A stretch of DNA of 64,000 bases from Lepidurus packardi. Its lineage: Eukaryota; Arthropoda; Branchiopoda; Notostraca; Triopsidae. This document shows positions 39,743 to 50,700 of the stretch, piece by piece. Numbering within the stretch: the first letter of the stretch is position 1; each line of letters starts with the position of its first letter. The notes beneath the pieces were generated by a model. It ran no database searches, was not told where the DNA came from, and saw only the letters and a list, made by a program, of their open reading frames with translations. Location: the NCBI GenBank assembly GCA_023053545.1, contig JAKZAN010000180.1, positions 1 through 64,000 of the forward strand. The letters run 5' to 3'. Position numbers and translations under genes: made by a program.

Positions 39743-40034
39743 TTGATGTAGTATTTTTATTTTTATTCGCAGTGTGATTATGGTTTGTACTTCTGTACAT
39801 TTAAAACTCCACTATGGTATATACTTTGCTCGAATTAGAAAGGCTATCTGAGTCATTGCCAAGATCTCGGCTGACACCTGCACCATCTTTTATATTTTCT
39901 GTGTTTCCCTTTGATTCCTACCTCTCTTTTCTCAAATTCAATTCAATAATATTTGTTTTTTGATTAAATATATAGAACACGACCTTAGTACTACACGCAT
40001 CCGACTTCCTCCCAACTCACTCACTTTTATACCA

Positions 40035-40838
40035 TCAAAGACCTTATTCCTCTGAGTATACGAATTTCTCTGTTACTATCAAACTCGCAGACCCCATCTT
40101 TGACCTATCCCAGCATGCCTCCCCACCTACTTGTGCTGAGCTTTACATCAACTTTGGTTCCCAGCTTGCTTCTGTGCTGTTATTCAACCGATCCCTCATT
40201 CGCAGTTTTCTTTTACTGGCTCTACGTTGCTCTAACCTCTCGATCAATGCCTTCTGCTGCTTCTCCAGCTCCTGGGTGACTGTAGACTGCAGGACTTCGA
40301 ATTTGTGGTGGTTGCTATCCAGCCAGCCCCGGATATCCTATCCCGAGTTGAATTTGCTAACTTTCTCTTTGAGTATTTGGTTATGGATTTTCTTCTTCTA
40401 TGTGGATGTAAGAGGATTGTTAGAGTCAGGACTAGGATTTTTGTCATAGTATAGAGGCTCGTGAGTAGAGTGAAGTGTTTTGGGGATCAGAAATGACTTT
40501 TTGAGATCTGCAAAAGGGTGTGCGATTCTGGAAGTGGTTGGTGCGGAGTTATTATGGTGTGTTATATCGAGTGCTTCTTGGAGAGCGATGATTTGTCTTT
40601 TTCTGCGGTAGAAGTATTCGAATCGGGTGTCTTTGACTTCGAAGAAAAAGTCGTGTCCTAGCTGACGGATATCAGGATAGGATAAGAAAGGTGTTGTTGA
40701 TACTTGGTAGAGTTGTACGAGACGAGCGACGGACACTTAGTCTAGGAAATCGTTGAGTTCGAGTTCGATTTCGGCATAAAGAAGATCCCAGGCGAAACTA
40801 TAGGGAAGCAGCTTGTTATTATTACTAGTCCTGATCAT
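40035..40838 (-). CDS. Coiled-coil hypothetical protein, 267 aa
   Basis: Single exon, ATG 40838 to TGA 40035. The N-terminus is helical (SFAWDLLYAEIELELNDFL and RRKRQIIALQEAL), a Pro/Ser linker follows near residue 110, then a coiled coil (TQELEKQQKALIERLEQRR) near residues 190-210. Several Glu codons, including DFLDEV, are TAA/TAG. No family recognised; composition suggests a cytoskeletal or centrosomal role. Confidence 0.65.
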
Positions 40839-41095
40839 TATTGGTCATTCATTAAAAGTATTATGAGGAGATGGCCAAAACCCCATGGAGCTACTCCCTT
40901 TGCGATGACAATCGTCATAAATATTCACTGAACCTTTGACGTAATGGAGTAAATTATGTATGCAACGGTATCAATCAAATTTGACATCGCTAGGAGTTTT
41001 ACCACATCAATAAATAAGGTATAGAGCTTTTGGCTTTGTTCTTTTTCTATTCAACGTAACTGCATTCCATTACACGCTCTCAGAGCCAACCCTCT

Positions 41096-41920
41096 TCAGA
41101 ATATTCGGCAACATTACTTCTCGTGCACTTCTGTCGCACTTTACATCTGCTTCACTTTATATTCCTCATTCTCGGTCTCCTGCGTATAGAATTTACCAGG
41201 TAAGGCTTGAACCACATCTAGATGTCGAACACTCCGCCGTGCAGGTTTCTCCAGGCCTCTAAAGCCCTCGCTTTGGGTCTTCAAATAGGACACCACACTT
41301 GATCTCCGAACTAGTTTGCTATTCGTCTCCCCACTCATACGCTTTGGCAGTTGCTGAGAACTCTTAGAACCATTAAACGCCTTAGTAAGATTGGATGCTT
41401 TAAGACTCCCAAAAACTGCTACTTGGTCCAGGAAGATTTGCATCTCATTAAGTTGATTCAGAGACTGGTAGAACTGAACTCCCAGTTTAAGAGCTATGGT
41501 TGGGGGTATCTCCAGTGAGGTCTTGGTAGCCAAAGCGCACGAAGACATATCTATTCTATTCTTGACATATTTCATCCAGGTTTCGATGTTTTCTACTTTC
41601 TCTGCAGTCGAGTCCGAGATGTAGAAGATGATGCCTGCCGCTTTCTGGAGGTACTAAGAAATAGTAGCAACTTCGATGGTATTCTGTTCTGCACAGTTCA
41701 GGAACTAGATGTTGATTTTGTTGTGGAGGAGGGTGTAGGACTGGGAAGAGTACAGGTTCTGGCTGACATTGAGATGGGAGGTTCGACGACTCTTGGATGT
41801 GAGTTAGGTGAGGTATTTGGCGGTGTTGTGGAAAGAGGTGCCGAAGACACAGACATAGATAGTGGGGGGATCAGTGTTCTTGTTGATGGGATCGGGATCG
41901 ATGGACTTGGCTGACCTCAT
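41096..41920 (-). CDS. Rab-like protein lacking a canonical P-loop, 274 aa
   Basis: Single exon, ATG 41920 to TGA 41096. A Ras-like layout is visible: strand 1 TIYVCVFGTSFHNTAKYL at the G1 position, INIEFLNCAEQ at the G3 (WDTAGQ) position, AAGIIFYISDST plus VENIETWMKYV as the beta4/alpha3 unit, CALATKTSLE near the NKxD site, and LGVQFYQSLNQLNEMQIF resembling Rab ExSA. G1 lacks GxxxxGKS/T, G3 lacks DxxG and G4 lacks NKxD. It may be a pseudo-GTPase or a distant Rab-like protein. A long basic tail ends in ...CCRIF, offering a possible CC lipidation site. Confidence 0.6.
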
Positions 41921-42315
41921 TAGTACTTTGATCGAAAAATATGGATGGTGATATTCTTATTTTCGGAAGGGCGATGCATGTGCATATGAAGATGCAAGTG
42001 GTAAAGCTTTGTAATTATATATTTATGCGCTCGTTAACCCAAAGACTCCAAATACTAATAAATCCTCATCTACGGGAACATAGAATTTTAGAAAGATAGA
42101 GAAACAAGGGTCTTACTCAAGAAAACCGAGTATCGTAATACTAAGACTTGATGATCAGGACTCAAAACATAATTGCATCCCTTAAGCCATACCCGTACCA
42201 ACCATCTCGACCAGTGTCGTTCTTGCGAAGGACTCAGTTTCAGATCAAGAATTTGTTTACAACTTTCTTATGCATTTTTAATTAGTATGCAGATTTCTCT
42301 TTCTTTCAACTACAA
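41921..42315. other. Intergenic, no gene seen
   Basis: About 395 bp between two minus-strand genes; no supported feature. Confidence 0.4.
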
Positions 42316-43350
42316 TCAAAAGACGTATGCACAGGATTATTCTTATTGTCGCACTGAATTATCTCCCATGCCACTACTAGATTACCACGGAGTCAAACCA
42401 AGCCCTTCACGATCTCTACACTCCAACTTCGCGACTGACTATTTTGACTCACAGCTCAGCAATAGTCTGTTCCTCGGCTTCTCGTGCCTGCTGTTGCTGT
42501 TGTCTAAGATTAACTGCTTCAGACTTCGATGTCTCTAGATCTATAATTCTATCCTTTTGGGATAGCCGTGCAGAGTATTCACGGAGGTCTCTTTATTTGG
42601 GTCAGTTATAGTTTTTTGATAGTTTGAGGGGGATTTGTATTAGGAGGAAGGCTGGATTATGAGTGTCTTTTTAGAATCATTTGATACTATTTCTAGACTG
42701 CCTTGGTGATGATGTCTTCTGTTCTATTTGGGGGGATTCCTATGTTTCAGATTGTTGTCGGAATATCCCCGCATATGGTTGCAAGTCCTTAACTTTCTAT
42801 CTAAACCACTGGGCTCAATTTGAAAAGGAGTACTCCTCTTCAGATAGCAGCATTTGGTATCGATGCTTTGAACCGCTTTTCCGGCTTGCTTGCCGCCTAA
42901 ATTCTCCCTAGCCAACTCACTAGAATTTCTGAATACCTTTTCCGACTCTTCGCCAGAAGCCCCCACAATATGTTCTGTCATTTTGGTAGAGAATAGCTTC
43001 CTGGACTTGAGTAGATCATGTATACTGTTATGGTGTGCGGGATTGAACTGTTTCTTGTAGGCATAGGCTGAGCTTTTGGCAAGCTAGAAAGGTGAAGTTT
43101 GACGAGGCCATTCTTTGTTGGAGGGAGATGAGTATTTGTGAAAGCGAGACTGTGTAAGAAGTATTGGATTGGGTGGCTAGATAGAAGATAAAGGCGGTTT
43201 TTTTAGAGCAGATCTGTTTTTCTATTTTCTAGTTTTAAGAGAGCGTATCTGTGTCTATACGAAGGATGACTTTCTCTGGGGGTAGGAGAGAATGTGGGAG
43301 GGTTGTAAGATAAAACGGAAGAGCAAACTGGGGGGAATGGGGTCGATCAT
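42316..43350 (-). CDS. Basic low-complexity hypothetical protein, about 344 aa
   Basis: A single table-30 frame ends at TGA 42316. I start at ATG 43350, preceded by AT-rich leader-like sequence; an upstream ATG at 43524 would add 58 residues. The product is rich in Lys, Ser, Asn and Pro with phrases such as YAYKKQFNPAHHNSIHDLL and EESEKVFRNSSELARENL, and is probably disordered. More than a dozen TAA/TAG codons read as Glu. Family unknown. Confidence 0.5.
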
Positions 43351-43823
43351 GATGTTAAAATTTGTGTCCAAAGTTCTGAGAGGGGTTAGGAAATATGAAG
43401 AATATAGAGATTGATATTTTGGGAGAGGGTATAGAAGTATACGCAGACTAGATGGAAATGAGGAGTGGTCGGACTTGGGAATTAGTTGTGCTGTTATTGT
43501 GAGAGAGGATCGATACGGACGCATGCTCCCATTTTGATTATCCCTTTATGTTTTCTATTTTCCTGAGGTGTTGCTGTAATTGTCTAGGTATTTCCTCCTC
43601 CTTCCATTGCCGATACTATCATACCAATTCTTCCCCAATTCTTCTCTATGCAACATTAGACATTTAAATACTCAAACTCTTTAAGGCGCTCTACAAACAA
43701 TAACAATTGTTTGGAGTTTCGTATCTCTATTTTTGTTTAGGGTTGGTTCCATCCAGCCTACAAGTTAATCAAAATAAATCTTCAATACATACACACATCT
43801 GCCCCTATCACTCCATCTCACAA
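43351..43823. other. Intergenic, divergent promoter region
   Basis: Spacer between the basic hypothetical gene and the membrane-anchored gene. It may include the 5' end of the former if the upstream ATG is used. Confidence 0.4.
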
Positions 43824-45203
43824 ATGTTCTCCTCCATCAAGGAAGGCTTCCGATCACTCTTTCTCTTCGTGCTTCTCGTAGCTGCTATCCTAACATCCAT
43901 GCTCATACTAGTCTATATCTACGGACCAGAGCCCCGATACCGCGTCCTCGATGATATCTTTTTCAAACTCTTCTCTTCCAATCCATAGTATAATAAAATC
44001 ATCCACAAAGTTGACAGCTCCGATAAAGTCATACTCATGGGCAAACACCAAGATGCCTTCTATCAGTTCATCAAGTACTTTCTCAAAGGAAAAACTAAAC
44101 GTTTTGAAGTACGCTGGCGCGATCTCTCTTAAGGACAGTTCTAGTATCACATCCCGATGGCATTAGGGCTGGGATATGAGATAATCGATGAGCACATCCT
44201 TCGCAGGCACAGACCCATTCGAGAGTAATGGAAGGGAGACACCCTCGATGTTACAGGAGACAGACGATACCTATGGCTCTTGGATAATGGGAACCGGACG
44301 TTATAAGATATAAACATGGCCAAACTGAGCAGTCTTATAGAAGAATACCCTGACGATAAGTTCGTTATAGTCAACAGCCCAACCCCCAGCAAAGTATTCA
44401 TAGAGCTCCAACCAACAAATTGACTGCTAACCATAGATAAAAGGATTCAAGAATGTGCTGTATCAAAGGCCCGCAGATCAAGATATCTTACGAATCCTCA
44501 AGCTGGTGGGAATTACCGACGAAATCGATATCTTTAATGTGTTCCACTACTTCGAAAACAATCTGAATCTCATCAGCAATCTCGTTAACCAACCCCAACC
44601 TCTTAAGTCGTTCCATCAAATCTATGACGAAGAACAGGCTATTCTGTAGTAACTCATCTCAAACAGCCCCAAATAGGTTACCGATATGCTTATAGAACTC
44701 TGTATCAATGGGTATACTACTTCTTTAGCTCTTAATCTGTCACTTTTATTTTTGATAGAGAGGCACCACGAAAAACATAGCTGAAGGGTCTGTCCAAAGA
44801 TAAGGGCGTCGTAGGCTTTAACGATGGAGCTTACTACTGGACCGAATATGACTACATTTATGGGTATAGTCACCTGAATAGGTTCTTGTGCAAGGGTACA
44901 TTCGAGCTGGCTCCGAGCCACACGATGGACAGCTAGAGTGAGCCCATCTAGCCAATCTAAGATGAATAATCAAAGGTGGAGTAGCGAGATGAAAGCAATA
45001 ACCAAGTTGGGATGAGTTCAATGATCGTCAGGCGAGAAGAAATAGTAAAATTACCTTTGGATAAATGGTAAGTAAAAAAGAAGGGATAAACTAAGAGGAA
45101 GAACAAGGAGAAACTTGGTAAGAAAAAGTTAATTAAGAGAAAAAGGAAAAATCCCTCGCGAAACGTAGCGAAGAAATCTAATCCTAGAAGCACTTAACTC
45201 TGA
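43824..45203 (+). CDS. Membrane-anchored hypothetical protein, 429 aa
   Basis: Exons 43824-44393, 44437-44711 and 44759-45203 (introns 43 and 47 nt; phases agree). A single N-terminal membrane anchor (LFLFVLLVAAILTSMLILV, residues 12-31) is followed by a soluble alpha/beta domain (DKVILMGKHQDAFYQFIKYF, RYLWLLDNGNRTLEDI, DKFVIVNS). The tail is acidic, then very basic (Lys/Arg runs over the last 60 residues). No nucleotide-binding motif could be confirmed. Function unknown; probably an ER or organelle-surface protein. Confidence 0.7.
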
Positions 45204-45403
45204 GGGTGCAAGAAGGCTGGATAGATTCTGATGTTCATCACTACTATCTGTTTATTGGGCTATAGTCGTAGACAGGACTTCACCGATGGTGACAACCTGG
45301 CCATACGGCTGCAAAACACCATTTAAAGGCACAGAACACATATTCTGCGACTCAGCACCAAAGTTTGTACAAAATAGACAATAATTAAATCTAGATCAAA
45401 CAC

Positions 45404-46890
45404 ATGGCTTTCCTGAAAACTTTCGGCACAGAGAGTCTGGATCACTACAGATACGAAATCAGCCACCTCGAAGCCAAGCTCAGAGTGGCACCCTCGAATC
45501 AAAACAATTAATCCACACTTCGCATCGCCTCACTAAAATAATCAATCCAGGCCATGCGAAATCGGCTCAACCAAGAACTGAAAGACAAACAGACCCTGGA
45601 GGTTCAACTACAGTCACAAAACATTAAGAAATCATCGAATCTAGAGATCGTCATGACAGACCTGAGCAAATACTCCCCTGAAATCCAACGACTCAAGATC
45701 GAGAACTACACCCTCGAGAAACAGCTGGAAACCAATTATATCAACCCTGATCATTTCCTGCGCGAATCGACTGCGTAAAGCCAGCAGAAGACCAACAGAA
45801 ATACACAGAAGCAATAGTAAATGGACAGTTTGAAGAAATAGTTAGAGCAACTGAGGCGACAACTACCTGGGACTAACTTCAGCAATTTTATGCAAAACAA
45901 GGCCTAGAGTCAGCAGAACATATTAAACAATGAGCGACACATGCGTCTGACTGCGGAGAATGCTTAGCTGAGAAAAATGGTTGCGGCTCGAGGGTCTAGC
46001 AGCAATAAGGAAGAGACAAAGAACGAGGGAGTCAGTATGAACCCTGAAATGATCGCTTTAGACAAAACAAATAAGCAACTCTAATCAAGGGTACACGTTT
46101 TTTCCAATCTATCATTAGCCATAAAACATCATGTACTCAATCACAGATTTTAGAATTTGAGAGACATTCCCAAGATCTGGAGGCCACCGTTAAAGAGAAG
46201 TAGATGACTGTGGTCACTCTGAAGACTAGTAATCGTAGTTTGAAGAAGAGGTTATCTCAACTCCAGGAATCCCGCGACAATCCCACACGAATTCATCCCC
46301 TAGAAGAGGAATACCAAAAACTCGAAATGCAGTATCTAAGCCTCAAGTCGAGACAGACTCTCAAGCAATTCGGATCCCCATAACCAATCAAAGAGAGCAA
46401 AATAGCTGTTCCAAAATAGCAAGACATGAGTGTGGTGAATGTCGTCGACCCTCAGGATATTAAACTCTACAACTTCGAGAGGAAGACCCGCAATCTGAGT
46501 TCCGGCAACGATGAGAGTCTATCTCCCTTAGTCCGGCAATAACCGGAAGTCACAGACCCTAACAAAACTAGACAATAGTATAACCTACTCCACTATTTAG
46601 ACTTGTCGCAGTCTCCCTAGAAAAAAACTCCGATCGTCACTGGCAGTGAACAGAGGGGATAATAAAATAGTGTATTACAGAACCAAGAGTCGAGAGTGAG
46701 GGAGATGAGCCAGGTATCATCATCTAATGGTAGCGCGGGCAAGAAGGCAAGATTGTCACAAGTGAACCCACATCTACATGTGATGATTGCAGAGGCGTCA
46801 GGGATTATGATAGCCGAGGACTCCAAAATAGAGACAATTTAAGGGTAAAAGAAGCCATTTAGTCTGCGGAGTATGTTTGACAACTGGTGA
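45404..46890 (+). CDS. Coiled-coil protein, 476 aa
   Basis: Exons 45404-46090 and 46147-46890 (56-nt intron, GTACAC to CACAG). Heptads dominate residues 10-330 (MRNRLNQELKDKQTLEVQL, IQRLKIENYTLEKQLE, LKKRLSQLQESRD), with a Ser/Pro-rich tail. About 20 Glu are TAA/TAG, so under the standard code the gene would look like fragments. Likely a cytoskeletal or basal-body component; no orthologue assigned. Confidence 0.75.
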
Positions 46891-47047
46891 TAGGGAACTG
46901 AGATGGTAATTATAGGTATTTCATTGAAGTATAAGAATAATAGGAGGGTCGGTCCTGGTTATGCATATTTATGGACATAAGGTTGTCTTGCTTCTACAGG
47001 ACTAGATTCAAATTAATTTATGATAAAGAGATTTCATGATGTTCTAG

Positions 47048-47153
47048 AGGGGTTGGGGTTGGGGTTGGGGTTGGGGTTGGGGTTATGATGGGGTTGGGGT
47101 TGGGGTTGGGGTTGGGGTTGGGGTTGTTGGGGTTGGGGTAGAGGTTGGGGTTC
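47048..47153. repeat. Interstitial telomeric (TTGGGG)n block
   Basis: About 17 G4T2 units in two runs (47048-47084 and 47089-47153), separated by a short ATGAT interruption. A few degenerate units (TTGTTGGGG, TAGAGG) occur toward the right end. The orientation is that of a right-hand telomere, opposite to the array at base 1. It lies in the largest gene-poor stretch (46891-48108). Confidence 0.95.
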
Positions 47154-48108
47154 CTGGGGAAAGTTATGTGGAACTTCGAGGCTAGGATGAGGGGAGGGAG
47201 ATGACCACAGCGTCAGCGAGCATTTTGGTGGAATGAGCTCAACCAGAAGTATTGTCTTGGACGAATTTCAAGAGCAGAAAAATCTATTTGTTTGTTGAAG
47301 ATTGAATGGTTTTGGGAGATTAATATTTTGATTTCTAAACAGTAATACCCAAGGAATCTGATTTAGAGAAGATCTGGTTTCTAACGACAACACATTCCAA
47401 TATGGATCACAAGAACACACTCCGAATTATATTGATGGCTGCTTTTAACACAAATCTAGCCTACTCCACATCCACCCTCAACACGTATCAATGCATCCGC
47501 CAATCGAGAGCAGTGACACGTCTGTCGACATACATTGAGTGTGCCTAACTCTATCTAGGGACTCTCTCTTTATGTTTGGTATGAACCAAGACTGATCAAG
47601 AAACGGTGATCTCAAGACTAATAAATAATTTTAATTCGATGGTCGGACCAATCGAGTACAAATAGTTGTTTTACACGGTCATAAGATGAGGGAAGATGAT
47701 GACGTTGATAGTTTGTGAAACCAGTTTGGGGTTTGAAGAGATATGTTGGCAACGCGGTGTGAATCCAGAGTAATGGTTGGACTAAGACAGCAATGTCACT
47801 GGAGAGTGCAACATCAATTGAAAATCGATATTATATGTCCCTAAAAGACAACAACCAAAAAGATATAGAAATATATTTTTCTTCTATTTTTGTGTCAATA
47901 ATGCTTTTCGTCCCTCATTAAAAACTACTAATACCATCCGATAATCGTGTTATAATCATAATATTGATAGAAAGAAGCCTACAAACGCTAGTTATACCTC
48001 TTAAAAATTTTGCTGGCACCCTACACTATCAAAACCCAACTTCCCCTCCAAATAACCTTCACAGCCTATCTCCACTCCTTCATATTATATATAACATCAT
48101 CTCCGAAA
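47154..48108. other. Intergenic; at most one tiny open frame
   Basis: AT-rich sequence right of the telomeric block. A 60-codon frame at 47402-47584 (plus strand, starting MDHKNTLRIILMAAFNT) has a weakly hydrophobic start but no recognised family. It could be a small gene, a first exon, or chance. Confidence 0.4.
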
Positions 48109-49206
48109 ATGTCTTCAAAAATACTACTGGCTCTCTTACTCTCGCTCGTTCTCGCCCACTCCTTCGACCCTGTCAACATCTCCTGGGAGTAGTTCAAGCA
48201 GAAATACAACAAAACCTATGCTTCAGCAGAGTACGAAGCTGTACACAAACTCAACTTCGAATAAAATCTCAAACAAATCAATACCCATAATGCTGCTGGT
48301 GGCACCTATGCTATGGATGTCAATGTCTTCTCCGACCTGTCCTAAGACGAAGTTAAAAGTACTCGACTTTCAATAATTTTACTATAACTCATTCCGTTTT
48401 TACATTGTTTTCATATAGAATCATTGGGACTGAATATCGTACCTCCCTCTTAAAAGGTGTCAGCTACTCCTTATCTATCATCCGGCAAGATTGGAGCCCC
48501 CATTTCACTTGACTGGAGAGTACCAGGAAAGGTTTCTCCTGTGAAGCACCAAGGTAATTGTGGTGCTTGTTGGGCTTTCACCGCTACGGCAGTCAGTGAA
48601 TCGCACCTCGCAATTTCTACAAATACTATGCACGATCTCTCTGAAGAAGCACTCCTTGAATGTACTACAAGAAGTACTTGCTCTGGCGGATATTTCGACT
48701 ACGCTTTCCAAAGACTCACATAAAAAGGAGGGCTACCAACCGAGAATATGTACCCTTACAAAGGCTTCTACATGTCTTCAGGCACACCGTATTCCTCTGG
48801 CATCTGCTCAGCAGACGTCGTCGGTGTTGCCAAAAAATTCAACGCCTATTATGGCATCTCCCTATTACAAATGAAAGACCTCCTGACGATTCAGCCTGTA
48901 GCTGTTGCTATGCTTGCGGAAAATGACTTCGTGAAGTACAAATCTGGTGTGTACTATTGCACGACACCTAATGCAGATTAACATCTGAACCACGGAGTGA
49001 CGGTTATCGGGTATACTGCCGACGGAAATTACATCATCAAGAACAGTTGGGGTACAACTTGGGGAGATTCAGGCTATGGTATCATCAGTTCAGATCCTTC
49101 TTCCAACTGCGGAATCACAACGACAGTCTACCAACTTGCTTCTGGAGCACTGCAGTCCAGTCTTTGGTTGTTGCTGCTTATCGTTGCGCTTTGGATAGGC
49201 TCTTGA
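48109..49206 (+). CDS. Papain-family (C1) cysteine protease with hydrophobic C-terminal tail, 345 aa
   Basis: Exons 48109-48358 and 48419-49206 (60-nt intron). Signal peptide ([14 protein letters not shown]), then an I29-type propeptide ([24 protein letters not shown]). The catalytic domain has the oxyanion Gln and nucleophile in [11 protein letters not shown] (Cys about residue 133), the catalytic His in NHGVTVIGY and Asn in [16 protein letters not shown]. The C-terminus adds a hydrophobic stretch ([16 protein letters not shown]), unusual for secreted cathepsins and suggestive of a GPI or membrane anchor. Propeptide Glu residues include TAG and TAA codons. Confidence 0.95.
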
Positions 49207-49649
49207 TTTTAATTTGGGTCTGCATATACTCTTACCACCTGCTACTGAGTCTATTGTCATCTTTATTGTTAATGAATTGTTTGTTTGTCACCATATTTGC
49301 AGAGAAATCTAGCGGTCTTAGTTAGTGGACAGACATTGTCATTGCGGTTCTGAGACTGAGAACATGGGACTGAATGGTTAATGTCCATTTTCTTAATTTT
49401 CTGATGCGATTTCGTACTGAAACAGTGAGAGTCGCGAGATTTTAAAGCCTCAGGAAGACTCAGATTTGCAAAAGCAGAACGAGCAGCATTGCAAAATTAG
49501 AGATTTGACAAAATACATTAATCATTGGCAATCCTTTTTGTCAGCCATTTGTGTTTAAACTGGCCGCTCCTTATAATGAATACACTATACTGCATATCAT
49601 TATTGCTTTTATTATCATTATTTTGATTTCCCACAACTTTTAACCAATC
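49207..49649. other. Intergenic, no gene seen
   Basis: AT-rich spacer between two plus-strand genes. Confidence 0.5.
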
Positions 49650-50700
49650 ATGAAAAAGTACTCGACCCTCGAACTAGAGACATCCACTTTAATGGGAAAA
49701 GAAGAGGCCAAAAAGCTTACTACTCTCCTCCAGGTCCTCAACGATAGCCCTGACTCTCACTGCTTCCGTGACCCTGTGGATTGGAAGGCTCTGGGGATCC
49801 TCGACTATCCCACCATTATTAAAAGACCCATGGATTTGTCGACTGTTAAGAAGAAACTCAGCATCAGTTCGTACTCGACAGTAGAGGACTGCCTTGACGA
49901 ATTACAGTTGATTTGGGACAACTGCAAAACTTATAATGCCCCCGGGACTGTAAAAATTATTCCTCACCTTGACATGATCACCGATATTCTTTGATCGACT
50001 AGCGCAGTGGATCCACAAACAGGCAGAAAAACTGGAAAAGTTCTTCAAGAAGATGATCAAGAACTACCTCCCCTTCATCGTTACCACCAGTAATCACTAT
50101 CTCCCAGCATGACATATTTCTTTATCATAATTAACAAAAATGTAGAGCCCAAAAAAGAGAAAAAGAAGGAGTAAGTACCCGAGTCTGGCCCAGCAAAACA
50201 GCTTTCGCCCGAGAAGAAAGCACTCCCTGTCCCTACTGTAGTAGCCACACAAGCCCCTCCACCACCTGTAGAGTCCGAGCATTAAAAAACATTCCTAGCG
50301 CCAAGGAGAAAGTTCATTGGTAGAGCAGTCGGCTGTAGTCAGGAACAACTCGGTTTACTGTTCCTATTGGTGAAGAAGTCGCAGCCTGAAGCCTTAAGCA
50401 CTCAGAATGGGGCAGCTAAAATTGACATGGATATTCTAAGTTGGGACGTCCTGTAGAGACTCATGAGGTAATAACTAGTCGTTCAAAGATTTATGAGTAT
50501 AGTCAATTGGATATGTGGGGAGTAGGTCTTTAGCCGAGCACGACCAAAAAGAAATGATGGGTTTTGTTTACTATGTATTGATCAACGACTGTAAAGACGA
50601 GTTCTAAAACATGTTTTGTTTGTTCAAAAACTTATCAGTTCGCGAGGAGTATTTTATCTCAGCAAGCCATAGCATGGAATTCTTCAGCGACGTGTCCTGA
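49650..50700 (+). CDS. Single-bromodomain BET-like protein, 292 aa
   Basis: Exons 49650-49949, 50008-50089, 50146-50467 and 50526-50700 (introns 58, 56 and 58 nt). The bromodomain spans residues 18-120: PVDWKALGILDYPTIIKRPMDLSTV, then NCKTYNAPGT with the acetyl-lysine-contacting Asn, and WIHKQAEKLEKFF across the first junction. A Lys/Pro-rich linker leads to a NET-like helical region (IDMDILSWDVLERLMR) and a C-terminal helix block. This matches a one-bromodomain BET protein, as found in other ciliates, reading acetylated histones. Its last 42 bp overlap the convergent ankyrin gene. Confidence 0.9.

Noticed and set aside
42173-42538. 121-codon plus-strand frame with a hydrophobic end
   Set aside because: Lies opposite the end of the basic hypothetical gene, and its product shows no family.
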